Assembly: GCA_017416805.1 (NCBI GenBank)
Contig: JAFQBB010000030.1
Span: 80,341 to 113,689 of the forward strand
Source: Bacteroidaceae bacterium
Lineage (GTDB): Bacteria > Bacteroidota > Bacteroidia > Bacteroidales > Bacteroidaceae
Direction of reading: 5' to 3'
DNA length: 33,349 nt
Part shown: in pieces, positions 1 to 9,380 of the stretch
How the letters are laid out: each line of letters opens with the position of its first letter
Numbering within the stretch: position 1 is the first letter of the stretch
The notes under the pieces: generated by a model
The model's database searches: none
Seen by the model: the letters and a program-made list of their open reading frames with translations, nothing else
Told to the model about the DNA's origin: nothing
Translations under genes and position numbers: made by a program

Positions 1-1
1 C

Positions 2-2776
2 AGCATCAATTGGCTTTCTGGAGGCAGTTGCATAATGATTGATAATGTACGATTGTATAAATTGGAGGGTGAATACGTAGCTCCCGAAGACCCCACAGAG
101 GCTGACTTGAGTAGTCCTACTGAAGGGGTGATTACTCATGACTTTGTGGATGAAGCAAAAATGAAAGCCGACCTCATGCAGATGTTGGCAGATTTTTCGC
201 TTTGGATGAAGAATGATTTCCAACTTTGTACATATCCGAACAGCATTGGGGAAGATTGTGGTTGCTTTAAAGGTGAAAGCACAATGAACGCGAATGAACA
301 AGGAGTCCGTCCTAATGCAGATTTGTCAATGATATGTGCGTTTTTGGTAAAATATGGGCAAGGTAAAGTGGAGTTGCCAGAAGGAGTAACGTGGGAAGAT
401 TTGAAGACCTTGGCAAAGAAATCGTTGATTTTTGCATACTCCACCCATAAGGCCAATAAACTGAAAGTATGTTCAAATGGAGGATATTGGGGATCTATCT
501 CCAATGATGATCATGTGTGGGAATCAAGTCTGTGGGCTATGTCAGTTGCTTATTCGGCTTTCTTTCAATGGGAAACATTGAGTGAGGAACAACGGGGATA
601 CATACAGGCTATGCTTGTTGCTGAATGTAACTATGAGTTGCAACGTAATATTCCTACCGGATATTCAGGTGATACGAAGGCTGAAGAAAATGGATGGGAG
701 ACAAATGTGTTGGCTGCAACTTTAGGACTTTTTCCTAATCATGAATTGGCTTCCCAATGGTTTGACCGGTTGCGTGAATTTGCAATCAATTGCTATTCGC
801 ATCCGTCAGATGCTACCGATAATACTGTTATTGATCCGGAATATGACCAGAAAACAGTGGCTGATTTCTATAAAGGACAGAATTTATACAATGATTATAC
901 ACTTCAAAACCATAATCTTTTCCATACCAGTTATCAAAATGTTGTGATGCAAGAGTTGGGAGAATCGGCTTTGGCATTGAAACTGTTTCAGTTGGGCCTG
1001 CATGGAACCGAGAAATGGAAAACAAATGCCTTGATGCATAACAATGAAGAGGTCATGGAAGAGGTACTTGATTGGTTGGCCTTGGCTGATGGAGAATTGG
1101 CCATGCCGAATGGAAATGATTGGAGCCTGTTCTTGTACGACCAGATTACATCGTACACGACTATGGCATGTTTCATGCACGACGAAGATGCTCTTATGCT
1201 GGAAAATATGGCATATAAATATATTCAGGCCAGACAAAAAACAACGACAGATGGAGCATGGCTGTTGCGTGCGGATGTGGGAGCCCGCCGTATGGGAGTG
1301 GAGGCTCACCGTGTAATGATGACTTGGCTGATGCACGAAATGCTGCCAACAGAAAATTTGATACCAACTGATTGGACCGATTTTAATTCCCGACATGCAG
1401 GAGCTAAGATCTTGGAGAGCCAAAATGTGGTGCGCGCATCTACCGATGACCGTTTCACATGTTTCTCGTGGAGTACGGGATTGAGTAGCTATACTGGTTA
1501 TTTTGCGGCAAACAATCCTGACAAGAATAAAATCGTTGTGCCTTATCGTGCCAATAACACAGGAAATTTCTTGGGATGGTACACCGTTAATGGGAGAGCA
1601 ACAAATGCAACTCCTATAGTAAAAGGTAATTATGAACTTTGTGGAAATGCTTGGATTATGAATGGAGAGTTGAATACCAATGATGCTGCATTAAATAATC
1701 GTTTTGCTATTTATTCTACTCCAGGAAACGCTATTATATATGTGGATTATGTGCGTGCAAAGTCAGCCGTAACCATTGCTAAGGAACAAGGCGGATTGAT
1801 GGCCGTCAGTGTTGATGAATTTACCCGTACTGCTCGTACTCTTTATACAAAGAGTGTAGAGAAGGATAAAATAATTCATAAGCAACTTGATGGTTCTAAG
1901 TTTGCTACATTTGATACCGATTGGATTAATATAGACAATGAGGTTGGTATTCTCTCTCGTGGCGATAAGCAGATGGCTTTTGGCGATAAGAGTAACAACA
2001 ATTCTGTCATGACGGCCAAATTATATCCATTGTATTCAGATGAAAGTCGTTCTTTCAATGCTACTGATGTAGTTGATAAGCGAAATGTCATTTATTATAG
2101 TAATGTATCGGCAGAGCAGACGGATTCTTTGAATGCACGGCTGATTCTGCTTACAGATTCGCTTCCGCGTGGATGGAATGGATTGATAGCTCCTGATCCT
2201 GACGGAAGTTATTACATGTTGTTGTCAAATTTTGTCGGAATATCAAGTTGTACCATTGGTAATATTAAGTGTCAATATGGCGCACCAGTTTTCTCTGTTC
2301 CGACAACTATTGTTGATGGTGGTGCATCTGCTACTTATACATCGAAAGTAAACCATTCGGTGGGTGACATTCTGAAAATATTTGTGAAAGGAACCGATTT
2401 GACGGCTATGCAGGTAGAAGGAGACTCCTGTGCCGCATATTTGTTGAATGTACAAGATGAAGAGATTAAGTCTGAGGTAAGTATAATATCAGAAGGGGAA
2501 GTGCTTTCAGCAAGAGTTCCTATTGCATCAAGAGCATGTGTGAAAGTTTATGTTGGACAAGGTGAGTTGCGTTGGGAAGATAGTGTGATTCCTGAGGCCT
2601 TATTACCCAATATGGTTGAGATGAATCATCTGCAGGAGACAAAAAGTTCGGAATGGGTAGATGTGTATAGTCTTGATGGAATGAGAATACGCAACCATGT
2701 TGCTATAAAGTCTGCAATATTGGGGCTTCCAAAGGGGGTATATGTTATAGAAGGCAAAAAAGTAATAGTAGAATAA
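2..2776 (+). CDS. Secreted polysaccharide-lyase-like protein, 5' partial
   Basis: The reading frame is open to the left edge, so the gene is cut. The first ATG in the window (35) is not the true start, because the codons before it read as the end of a beta-jelly-roll carbohydrate-binding domain (ends IDNVRLYKL). Numbering from that ATG, residues about 40-440 are helix-rich with many Trp and look like an (alpha/alpha) toroid. AEENGWETN at 216-224 and NHNLFHTSY at 292-300 are the kind of Asn/His/Tyr clusters that serve in toroid lyases, but catalysis is inferred. Residues about 440-840 are beta-rich, as in the sandwich domains of such lyases. The last 45 residues form a Bacteroidales-type tail (VYSLDGMRI, then LPKGVYVIEGKKV), also seen on the product ending at 16390. 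I cannot name a CAZy family. No SusC/SusD pair is visible; one could lie upstream. It might instead be a heparinase-like or glycoside hydrolase protein. Confidence 0.6.
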   Translation, partial: SINWLSGGSCIMIDNVRLYKLEGEYVAPEDPTEADLSSPTEGVITHDFVDEAKMKADLMQMLADFSLWMKNDFQLCTYPNSIGEDCGCFKGESTMNANEQGVRPNADLSMICAFLVKYGQGKVELPEGVTWEDLKTLAKKSLIFAYSTHKANKLKVCSNGGYWGSISNDDHVWESSLWAMSVAYSAFFQWETLSEEQRGYIQAMLVAECNYELQRNIPTGYSGDTKAEENGWETNVLAATLGLFPNHELASQWFDRLREFAINCYSHPSDATDNTVIDPEYDQKTVADFYKGQNLYNDYTLQNHNLFHTSYQNVVMQELGESALALKLFQLGLHGTEKWKTNALMHNNEEVMEEVLDWLALADGELAMPNGNDWSLFLYDQITSYTTMACFMHDEDALMLENMAYKYIQARQKTTTDGAWLLRADVGARRMGVEAHRVMMTWLMHEMLPTENLIPTDWTDFNSRHAGAKILESQNVVRASTDDRFTCFSWSTGLSSYTGYFAANNPDKNKIVVPYRANNTGNFLGWYTVNGRATNATPIVKGNYELCGNAWIMNGELNTNDAALNNRFAIYSTPGNAIIYVDYVRAKSAVTIAKEQGGLMAVSVDEFTRTARTLYTKSVEKDKIIHKQLDGSKFATFDTDWINIDNEVGILSRGDKQMAFGDKSNNNSVMTAKLYPLYSDESRSFNATDVVDKRNVIYYSNVSAEQTDSLNARLILLTDSLPRGWNGLIAPDPDGSYYMLLSNFVGISSCTIGNIKCQYGAPVFSVPTTIVDGGASATYTSKVNHSVGDILKIFVKGTDLTAMQVEGDSCAAYLLNVQDEEIKSEVSIISEGEVLSARVPIASRACVKVYVGQGELRWEDSVIPEALLPNMVEMNHLQETKSSEWVDVYSLDGMRIRNHVAIKSAILGLPKGVYVIEGKKVIVE

Positions 2777-2800
2777 AGAGTTAATCCAAAATATAATTTT

Positions 2801-2848
2801 CGACCGCTATTCAAATGATGTTGGAATAGCGGTCGAATTGTTTTTTTC
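2801..2848. terminator. Bidirectional intrinsic terminator between convergent genes
   Basis: A perfect 12-bp inverted repeat (CGACCGCTATTC at 2801-2812, GAATAGCGGTCG at 2824-2835) has an 11-base loop. A T-run follows on the plus strand (2841-2847) and an A/T-rich stretch follows on the minus strand. It lies between the stops of the lyase-like gene and the DEAD-box helicase gene, so it probably ends both transcripts. Confidence 0.85.
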
Positions 2849-2853
2849 TGAGT

Positions 2854-4248
2854 TCATTCTTGATTTGTCTTGTTCTTGTTGTGGTGGTTGCGACCACCTC
2901 GATGTGATCGTCTTTTCTTAGAACCCTTTTCTGAGGTATTTGTTCCTTCTTTAGAAACGGGACTCTCTGGCCGGGTATCGGTTGTGGACTTGCATTGTTC
3001 TTCCTTTGCTTTTGCTTTATTGCTCTTCCTGTCGGGCTTGTGTCCACGATTTTTCCTGCCATATTTCCCTTCACGTTTTTGGCCTCGTGGGTTGTTGGGC
3101 TTGTATTCGGGAGCTTCACCAAGTTCTTCGGGAACAGGAAGTTTCTCCACATCTTTTTCAATAAACTCTTCAATAGTCCGGAAGCGTGTCTGGTCTTTAG
3201 GGCCTACGAATGTGATGGCACGTCCTTCGTTACCTGCACGGGCGGTTCGACCGATTCTATGTACGTAATCTTCGCAATCGTGTGGCACATCGAAGTTGAT
3301 GACCATCGTGATATCGTCTATATCAATGCCTCGTGCTACGATATCTGTGGCAACGAGAATGTCTATACGGTCATTCTTGAACTCATACATTACGGCATCG
3401 CGTTGGGATTGGTCAAGGTCGCTATGCATTTCACCGACATTGAGTTTCATACGTTGAAGTGCTTTGGTCACCTCTTTTACTTTCAGTTTGGATGATGCAA
3501 ATATAATGACACGCTTAGCCGGCTCTTCTTTGAAAAGGTGTTGGATAATGCCGAGTTTCTGTGGTTCGGTACAGATGTAGGCTCCTTGCTGGATTTTTTC
3601 TGCAGGTTTGCTGACCGCAAGTTTTACCTCCACTGGATTTTTGAGTATAGAACGAGCCAATTGCCGAATCTTTTCAGGCATAGTTGCACTGAACATAATG
3701 GTTTGGCGTGTGTCAGGCAATAATTTGGCAATCTGCATAATGTCGTCGGAGAAACCCATGTCGAGCATCCTGTCTGCTTCATCTAAGATAAAGAAACTGA
3801 CCCGTGAAAGATCTACATATCCCATGTTGATATGAGCCAATAAACGGCCAGGGGTAGCAATTACTACATCTGCTCCGAGGGTGAGTCCTTTTTGCTCTTG
3901 GGCAAATCGGATACCATCGTTTCCTCCATAGACGGCAACACTACTGCTATTGGTAAAGTAGCTGAAAGCCTCCATCTGTTGGTCGATTTGTTGGGCCAGT
4001 TCGCGAGTCGGCGACATGATGATACAATTGATGGCATCTTCGGGATATCCACCTTTGCTAAGCTGGTTAAGAACAGGGAGAAGGAAAGCGGCTGTTTTTC
4101 CCGTACCAGTTTGTGCCACTCCTATAAGGTCGTGTCCTGCAAGAATTGGGGGGATTGTATGTTCCTGTACAGGAGTGCACTCTTCGAAGTTCATCGCATC
4201 AAGTGCATCGAGTATGTTGTCTTCTAAATCAAGTTCGTCGAAATACAT
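2854..4248 (-). CDS. DEAD-box ATP-dependent RNA helicase (RhlE/CshA-like)
   Basis: This 464-residue protein carries the full set of DEAD-box motifs: Q-motif region near 21-33, AQTGTGKT at 45-52, PTRELAQQ near 80-87, TPGRL near 132-136, DEAD at 156-159, SAT at 187-189 and HRIGRTAR at 330-337. The family unwinds short RNA duplexes using ATP, in ribosome assembly or mRNA turnover. After the two RecA-like domains comes a very basic, low-complexity tail (about 385-464, rich in Lys, Arg, Gly, Asn), typical of RNA-anchoring extensions. The ATG at 4246-4248 sits 30 bases after the permease stop, so the gene is probably the last of the lon-tgt-permease run, though no promoter was excluded. The exact subfamily is not certain. 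The family assignment is. Confidence 0.95.
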   Translation of the reverse strand: MYFDELDLEDNILDALDAMNFEECTPVQEHTIPPILAGHDLIGVAQTGTGKTAAFLLPVLNQLSKGGYPEDAINCIIMSPTRELAQQIDQQMEAFSYFTNSSSVAVYGGNDGIRFAQEQKGLTLGADVVIATPGRLLAHINMGYVDLSRVSFFILDEADRMLDMGFSDDIMQIAKLLPDTRQTIMFSATMPEKIRQLARSILKNPVEVKLAVSKPAEKIQQGAYICTEPQKLGIIQHLFKEEPAKRVIIFASSKLKVKEVTKALQRMKLNVGEMHSDLDQSQRDAVMYEFKNDRIDILVATDIVARGIDIDDITMVINFDVPHDCEDYVHRIGRTARAGNEGRAITFVGPKDQTRFRTIEEFIEKDVEKLPVPEELGEAPEYKPNNPRGQKREGKYGRKNRGHKPDRKSNKAKAKEEQCKSTTDTRPESPVSKEGTNTSEKGSKKRRSHRGGRNHHNKNKTNQE

Positions 4249-4278
4249 TAATTTAAATTATGATTTATGAATTATGAA
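4249..4278. repeat. AT-rich spacer with short direct repeats
   Basis: The spacer between the permease stop and the helicase start is almost pure A/T. It contains three near-copies of an ATTCATA-like unit (minus-strand reading). It may be a short slippage-prone operon spacer. No promoter or terminator is clear in it. Confidence 0.4.
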
Positions 4279-5379
4279 TTATTTGGGTGCCTTTATGTAA
4301 AGGTACACGGCAATGATGGCATAGAGTATGTTTGGTATCCACACTGCTAACATGGGAGGTACGTTACCATTGACGGCAAAGGTTGACGAAACGGTTTGGA
4401 AAAGGATATATGAGAAACTGAGTCCAAGTCCTACACCAAGGTTCAGTCCCATTCCTCCCTTTGTCTTTTTGCATGAAAGGGTAAGTCCGATGGTCGTAAG
4501 AATGAAGGCGGCAAAAGCCATGGCAATGCGCTTGTGGTATTCGATTTCAAATTCCTTGATGTTAGCTATGCCTCGAGCCTTTTGTTTGGTGATATAGGCC
4601 TGTAGCTGAGGGCTGGTCATCGTTTCCTGCTGGTTCTTCATAATGAGGAAGTCGGCAGGCTCCATGGCGATGATGGTGTCCATAGACTTTCCACTGGTGA
4701 TGATTTCGCGTTGTCCTTCCAGATTACGTATCATGTAATCTTTCAGTTTCCATTTGTTTTGAGCACCTCCTACCGTGTCGTATGTAATGGAGCGAGCCGT
4801 GAGGTGTGAAACAAGTTTCTTGTCTTCAAATTTGTCGAGGGAAAATCGGTATCCTGTTTTGTTGAAATCTTCGTATCTTTCTATATAGGCTATTACGTCG
4901 GGTTCTACGGCCATTTGTACATTTCGCGCATAATCCACTTTTTTCTTTTTGCGGTATTGGTCTTCAAATTCCAATCGCTCAAGGCTTCCACGAGGGATGA
5001 CGTATGAACTTAGTCCGTAGGAAAGGCAAGCAATCACGGCGGCTGATATCATGTAAGGGCGCATCAGTCGTTTGAGGCTCATACCACATGAGAACATGGC
5101 GATGATTTCAGAATTCTCGGCCAGTTTTGAGGTGAAGAAAATTACTGCAATGAAAACGAACAATGCACTGAAAAGATTGGCAAAATAGGGGATAAAGTTG
5201 AAGTAGTAATCAAAGATTACGGCTTTCACAGGTGCATTGTGCTCAACGAAATTGTCAATGTTCTCGTTGAGGTCGAATACAACTGCAATACTTAAAATCA
5301 GGGCAATGGAGAAGAAATATGTGCCCAAGAATTTGCCTATGATATAACGGTCAAGCCGAGTGAGTATTTTTAGTTTCAT
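4279..5379 (-). CDS. LptF/LptG-family LPS export permease
   Basis: The family forms the inner-membrane LptBFG ABC transporter that extracts lipopolysaccharide from the inner membrane and pushes it along the Lpt bridge. With the ATG at 5377-5379 the protein has 366 residues, the usual size. Three hydrophobic helices lie near the N-terminus (starting around YFFSIALILSIAVVF), then a periplasmic beta-rich region of about 170 residues, then three C-terminal helices ending LYAIIAVYLYIKAPK. The frame stays open upstream to 5547 and would overlap the end of tgt. I chose 5379 because the family begins just before the conserved 'LDRYIIGKFLGTYFF' stretch; ATG at 5400 is an alternative. LptF and LptG cannot be separated from the sequence alone. 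It lies directly downstream of tgt with a 95-base gap. Confidence 0.88.
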   Translation of the reverse strand: MKLKILTRLDRYIIGKFLGTYFFSIALILSIAVVFDLNENIDNFVEHNAPVKAVIFDYYFNFIPYFANLFSALFVFIAVIFFTSKLAENSEIIAMFSCGMSLKRLMRPYMISAAVIACLSYGLSSYVIPRGSLERLEFEDQYRKKKKVDYARNVQMAVEPDVIAYIERYEDFNKTGYRFSLDKFEDKKLVSHLTARSITYDTVGGAQNKWKLKDYMIRNLEGQREIITSGKSMDTIIAMEPADFLIMKNQQETMTSPQLQAYITKQKARGIANIKEFEIEYHKRIAMAFAAFILTTIGLTLSCKKTKGGMGLNLGVGLGLSFSYILFQTVSSTFAVNGNVPPMLAVWIPNILYAIIAVYLYIKAPK

Positions 5380-5474
5380 GTTAATAATAGGGCTTTCCAT
5401 TTGTCTCTCTACGGGGTGGGAGACGTGGATAGATATTTTTGTCAGAGGTATTTTATCTTTAACTTTTAATTTCT

Positions 5475-6605
5475 TTATAGTCTTGTCGAAATCCGTTTCA
5501 TCATCATGGGTTTCCATGTGGAGAAGTCTCCTGCGATAATGTGGCATCGTGCTTCGCCTACGAGCCAGAGGTAGAAGGCCAAATTGTGTACGGAAGCAAT
5601 TTGCATGGCAAGCAACTCCTGAGCATGGAAGAGGTGGCGAAGATAAGCCTTTGTGTAGAGTGTATCTACGGCCGAAGCGCCGTCTGCTTCGATAGGAGAG
5701 AAGTCATATTCCCATTTCTTGTTCTTCATATTGATGATTCCGTCTTTGGTAAAGAGCATACCGTTTCGTCCATTGCGGGTTGGCATTACGCAATCGAACA
5801 TATCCACTCCGCGTTCGATACCTTCGAGCAGGTTCATGGGAGTTCCTACCCCCATCAGGTAGCGTGGTTTGTCGGTAGGGAGGATTTCATTGACGACTTC
5901 AATCATTTCGTACATTTTCTCGGTGGGTTCACCTACGGCAAGTCCTCCGATTGCATTTCCTTCAGCACCTTTGGATGCGATGAATTCGGCTGAACGGCGG
6001 CGCAGGTCAGGATAGATACAGCCTTGCACAATGGGGAAGAGTGACTGGTGGTAGCCATATTTTGGCTCTGTTTCATTGAAGCGGGTGATGCATCTGTCTA
6101 ACCAGCGGTGGGTGCGCTCCATGGATGTTTTGGCATAATCGTAGTCGGCCGTACCTGGAGTGCATTCATCGAAGGCCATCATGATGTCTGCACCAATTGT
6201 CCGTTCGATATCCATTACCCGCTCAGGGGTAAAGAGGTGTTTTGAGCCATCAATGTGTGAGCGGAATTCTACACCTTCTTCCTTCATCTTTCGGATGCCT
6301 GAGAGCGAAAAGACTTGAAATCCACCGCTATCGGTGAGCATAGGGCGGTCGAAACCGTTGAACTTGTGTAAGCCTCCAGCCTTCTCCAGCACATCGAGCC
6401 CCGGGCGTAGATAGAGGTGATAGGTATTTCCCAAGATAATCTGTGCCTTGATGTCCTCTTTCAGTTCGGTGAGATGGACACCTTTTACACTGCCCAATGT
6501 TCCTACGGGCATAAAGATTGGGGTCTCTATCTGTCCGTGGTCGGTAGTGATAAGGCCGGCACGGGCATTGCTTTTAGGGTCGGTATGTTGAAGTTCAAAT
6601 TTCAT
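5475..6605 (-). CDS. tgt: Queuine/preQ1 tRNA-guanine transglycosylase lacking zinc cysteines
   Basis: Tgt exchanges guanine-34 in GUN-anticodon tRNAs for a queuosine precursor. At 376 residues it has family length. Visible motifs are TDSGGFQVFSL at 91-101 (general-base Asp92), FDECTPG at 145-151, GGLAVGE near 220-226, and DMFDCVMPTRNGRNG at 268-282 with the nucleophile Asp271. The oddity is the zinc site: the usual CxCx2C before the conserved TKAYLRHLF stretch is absent. Residues 307-317 hold Ala, Ser and Thr where cysteines are expected, while the later His340 remains. I recall similar cysteine-free sequences in related Bacteroides, so this may be lineage-wide. It lies between lon and the LptF/G permease on the same strand. 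Confidence 0.93.
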   Translation of the reverse strand: MKFELQHTDPKSNARAGLITTDHGQIETPIFMPVGTLGSVKGVHLTELKEDIKAQIILGNTYHLYLRPGLDVLEKAGGLHKFNGFDRPMLTDSGGFQVFSLSGIRKMKEEGVEFRSHIDGSKHLFTPERVMDIERTIGADIMMAFDECTPGTADYDYAKTSMERTHRWLDRCITRFNETEPKYGYHQSLFPIVQGCIYPDLRRRSAEFIASKGAEGNAIGGLAVGEPTEKMYEMIEVVNEILPTDKPRYLMGVGTPMNLLEGIERGVDMFDCVMPTRNGRNGMLFTKDGIINMKNKKWEYDFSPIEADGASAVDTLYTKAYLRHLFHAQELLAMQIASVHNLAFYLWLVGEARCHIIAGDFSTWKPMMMKRISTRL

Positions 6606-6622
6606 ATAATTATTTTCATGCC

Positions 6623-6684
6623 TGAGAGTTTTTTCTTCCCCGTTGGAAAAAATTTTTTTTCAGGTAGGGAAGAAAAAACTCTCA
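6623..6684. repeat. Perfect 18-bp inverted repeat between lon and tgt
   Basis: TGAGAGTTTTTTCTTCCC at 6623-6640 is exactly complementary to GGGAAGAAAAAACTCTCA at 6667-6684, with a 26-base loop. The loop itself contains an A/T dyad (GAAAAAATTTTTTTTC). The whole structure fits within the 86-base lon-tgt gap. It could attenuate transcription into tgt or protect the 3' end of lon mRNA. No T-run follows the outer stem on the minus strand, so it is not a textbook terminator. Confidence 0.75.
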
Positions 6685-6691
6685 TATTTGA

Positions 6692-9169
6692 CTATTGATT
6701 CTGTTCTTTTTTCTCTTCGATAGAGAAGTCTATGGGGTTGTCCACTTTTTCTTTGAGCAGGGCAATGTCCAGCACCTCTTTGACGTTGGTCACGTAATGG
6801 AAAGTGAGTCCTTTGAGGTATATTTCAGGTATTTCTTCTATGTTCTTACGATTCTCCTGACAAAGGATAATCTCTTTGATACCGGCACGCTTGGCCGCCA
6901 AAATCTTTTCCTTGATACCACCTACAGGAAGAACTTTCCCACGTAAGGTTATTTCGCCAGTCATGGCCAAGTTGGCTTTTACCTTGCGTTGGGTGAGAGC
7001 CGATGCCAGAGAAGTGGCCATAGTGATACCTGCCGACGGGCCATCTTTAGGGATTGCTCCTTCGGGTACATGGATGTGGATATTCCAATTTTCAAAGATG
7101 TTGTTGTCGATATCCAACAGATGGCTATGTGCTTTCAGGTATTCGAGGGCCAACATGGCTGATTCCTTCATCACATCGCCCAAATTACCGGTCAGGGTGA
7201 GCTTGCCACCCTTTCCTTTACTGAGACTGGTTTCTACGAAAAGTATTTCACCACCTACGGCCGTCCAGGCAAGACCTGTCACTACGCCGGCATATTCGTT
7301 GCCCTGGTAGATGTCACGGCTATATTCGGGCACACCCAACAATTCGCGTACATCGGCAGGCTTGATGTCACGATAAATGGTGTATCCTTGTGTGGCAATG
7401 TCTTTGGCAATGCGGCGCATCAGTTTGCTTATTTTCTTGCTTAATTCGCGTACACCACTTTCGCGTGTATAGTTCTCGATGAGGTATTCGATGGCGGCTT
7501 TGTTCAACTTGATGTCGCCCTTCTTCAATCCTACATTCTCCATCTCCTTGGGGATGAGGTGGCGCTTGGCTATTTCAATCTTCTCTTCGGTGATGTATCC
7601 GCTCACTTCGATAAGCTCCATACGGTCGAGTAGGGGGCCGGGGATGGTGTTCAGGTTGTTGGCCGTGGCTATGAACATCACTTTGGACAGGTCATAATCC
7701 ACCTCGAGAAAATTGTCGTGGAAGGCATTATTCTGCTCAGGGTCGAGCACCTCGAGCAAAGCTGATGATGGGTCTCCCTGATGGGTCATCTGAGCAATCT
7801 TGTCAATTTCATCGAGGATGAAGACGGGGTTTGAAGAACCCGCTTTGCTGATGCTCTTGATGATACGTCCGGGCATGGCACCTATATAAGTACGGCGGTG
7901 TCCGCGGATTTCGGCTTCGTCATGAAGACCACCGAGCGACACGCGTACATATTTGCGCTTCAAAGCCTCTGCAATGCTTTTGCCGAGCGATGTCTTTCCT
8001 ACACCCGGAGGGCCATAAAGGCAGAGAATGGGTGATTTCAAATCGCCGCGCATTTTCAGCACGGCCAAATATTCAAGGATACGCTCCTTCACCTTTTCCA
8101 ATCCGTAATGGTCACGGTTAAGTGTCTTTTCCGCATTCACCAAGTTCAGGTTGTCTGTCGTATAATCTCCCCAAGGCAGGTTGAGCATTGTCTCCAGATA
8201 ATTGAGCTGGACGTTATAGTCGGGCGATTGTGGATTGATGCGCTCCAGCTTGCTTTTTTCCTTGTCGAATATGGCACGCACTTCGGCCGGCCAGTTCTTC
8301 TTGTTTGCACGCTTGGTCAGCTCATTCATGTCCTGATCCTCACGCGAGCCTCCCAACTCATCTTGTATGTTCTTGATCTGTTGTTGCAGGAAGTACTCTT
8401 TCTGTTGCTGGTCAATATCCTCGCGTGTACGCATTTGGATATTGGCCTTCAGACGTGCCAATTGCACTTCGCGGTTGAGGACGGTCAGCAACTCGTATGC
8501 ACGGGCTATCAGTGATGGCTCACACAGGAGCTTGGCTTTGTCGGCCACGGATACAACCAGGTTTGTAGCGATGAAATTAATCACGAACATCTTGTTTGTG
8601 ATATTCTTGATGGCAAAAACTGATTGTACGGGATAGTCGGACAATTTCAAGAAATCAATGGCCAGATCCTTGCAGCTGTCCACTACGGCTTCGTATTCCT
8701 TGTTGTGCTTGTCGGGCAATTCCTCTGGCAATTTTTCTACCCGACCGCGCAAATAGGGAGTGTGCGCAGTAACCTCTATGATTCTCAAACGCGACATACC
8801 TTGTAGGATAACGGTTGTCGTATTGTCCGGCATTTCCAGAATACGGATTATCTTGGCCGCGGTTCCTATCGGGTATAAATCCTGTTGGTCAGGTTCGTCT
8901 ATTTCAGAATGGATTTGTGTAAAAGCCGCTACATTTGTATGATTCTTCATGGCCTGCTTTACCAACTTGAGGGAAGATTTTCTCCCGATGGTTACAGGTA
9001 AGACCACCCCCGGAAACAAAACCATGTTGCGCAGAGGCAGAATCGGTAAATTGTCATCAATGGCTTCTTGAAATATTTGTTCTTCATTGCCTTCAAAGTC
9101 AGCAATCAATGAAAATGAGTTTTCACTTTCGGTCATCTCTTCTATCTCACTGAATATTCTTCTTCTCAT
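6692..9169 (-). CDS. lon: ATP-dependent protease Lon
   Basis: Lon is a soluble AAA+ serine protease that unfolds and degrades misfolded and regulatory proteins. This 825-residue copy has all three parts. The N-terminal substrate domain begins at [14 protein letters not shown] (41-54). The ATPase has Walker A GPPGVGKT at 386-393 and Walker B FILDEID near 450-456. The C-terminal protease has catalytic Ser712 in PKDGPSAG and Lys755 in GGIKEK; the 43-residue spacing matches E. coli Lon. The chosen ATG is the most upstream, giving about 40 residues before the first conserved block, normal for the Bacteroides group. A -7 box lies at 9227-9234. The gene is divergent from trmN6 and upstream of tgt. 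Confidence 0.97.
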   Translation of the reverse strand: MRRRIFSEIEEMTESENSFSLIADFEGNEEQIFQEAIDDNLPILPLRNMVLFPGVVLPVTIGRKSSLKLVKQAMKNHTNVAAFTQIHSEIDEPDQQDLYPIGTAAKIIRILEMPDNTTTVILQGMSRLRIIEVTAHTPYLRGRVEKLPEELPDKHNKEYEAVVDSCKDLAIDFLKLSDYPVQSVFAIKNITNKMFVINFIATNLVVSVADKAKLLCEPSLIARAYELLTVLNREVQLARLKANIQMRTREDIDQQQKEYFLQQQIKNIQDELGGSREDQDMNELTKRANKKNWPAEVRAIFDKEKSKLERINPQSPDYNVQLNYLETMLNLPWGDYTTDNLNLVNAEKTLNRDHYGLEKVKERILEYLAVLKMRGDLKSPILCLYGPPGVGKTSLGKSIAEALKRKYVRVSLGGLHDEAEIRGHRRTYIGAMPGRIIKSISKAGSSNPVFILDEIDKIAQMTHQGDPSSALLEVLDPEQNNAFHDNFLEVDYDLSKVMFIATANNLNTIPGPLLDRMELIEVSGYITEEKIEIAKRHLIPKEMENVGLKKGDIKLNKAAIEYLIENYTRESGVRELSKKISKLMRRIAKDIATQGYTIYRDIKPADVRELLGVPEYSRDIYQGNEYAGVVTGLAWTAVGGEILFVETSLSKGKGGKLTLTGNLGDVMKESAMLALEYLKAHSHLLDIDNNIFENWNIHIHVPEGAIPKDGPSAGITMATSLASALTQRKVKANLAMTGEITLRGKVLPVGGIKEKILAAKRAGIKEIILCQENRKNIEEIPEIYLKGLTFHYVTNVKEVLDIALLKEKVDNPIDFSIEEKKEQNQ

Positions 9170-9226
9170 CTTTGTCTAAGTTCATAAAAATTAAAGCCCC
9201 TTTTGAAGGGCGCAAAAATGCGGGCG

Positions 9227-9234
9227 CAAAGTTA
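9227..9234 (-). promoter_or_regulatory. Candidate -7 box for lon
   Basis: Read on the minus strand, this gives TAACTTTG, matching the Bacteroidota -7 consensus TAnnTTTG, about 58 bases before the lon ATG. I see no clear TTG-type -33 box at the right spacing. No heat-shock-type element was recognised. Confidence 0.5.
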
Positions 9235-9330
9235 ATCATTCCTTTTTAAATAAGGTATGCTTTTATGTTGAAAATATGAAAGAATAAGGAAAAAATGGAA
9301 TAATTAGCATGAATGAACGAAAAGATAGTG

Positions 9331-9338
9331 TATCTTTG
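9331..9338 (+). promoter_or_regulatory. Candidate -7 box for the TrmN6-like gene
   Basis: TATCTTTG matches TAnnTTTG exactly and lies about 42 bases before the chosen ATG (9381). The -33 position has no good TTTG. Confidence 0.55.
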
Positions 9339-9380
9339 TGGCGTCTTTGGTAAATATCCTTCTTGAATAGAGAGTGTGTA

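Noticed and set aside
884-1423. A 179-codon frame antisense to the lyase-like gene
   Set aside because: Low-complexity, no recognisable domain, and fully inside a well-supported gene.
5380-5547. N-terminal extension of the LptF/G permease overlapping tgt
   Set aside because: The extra residues are charged, unlike the family, and would overlap the end of tgt; ATG 5379 starts right at the conserved region.
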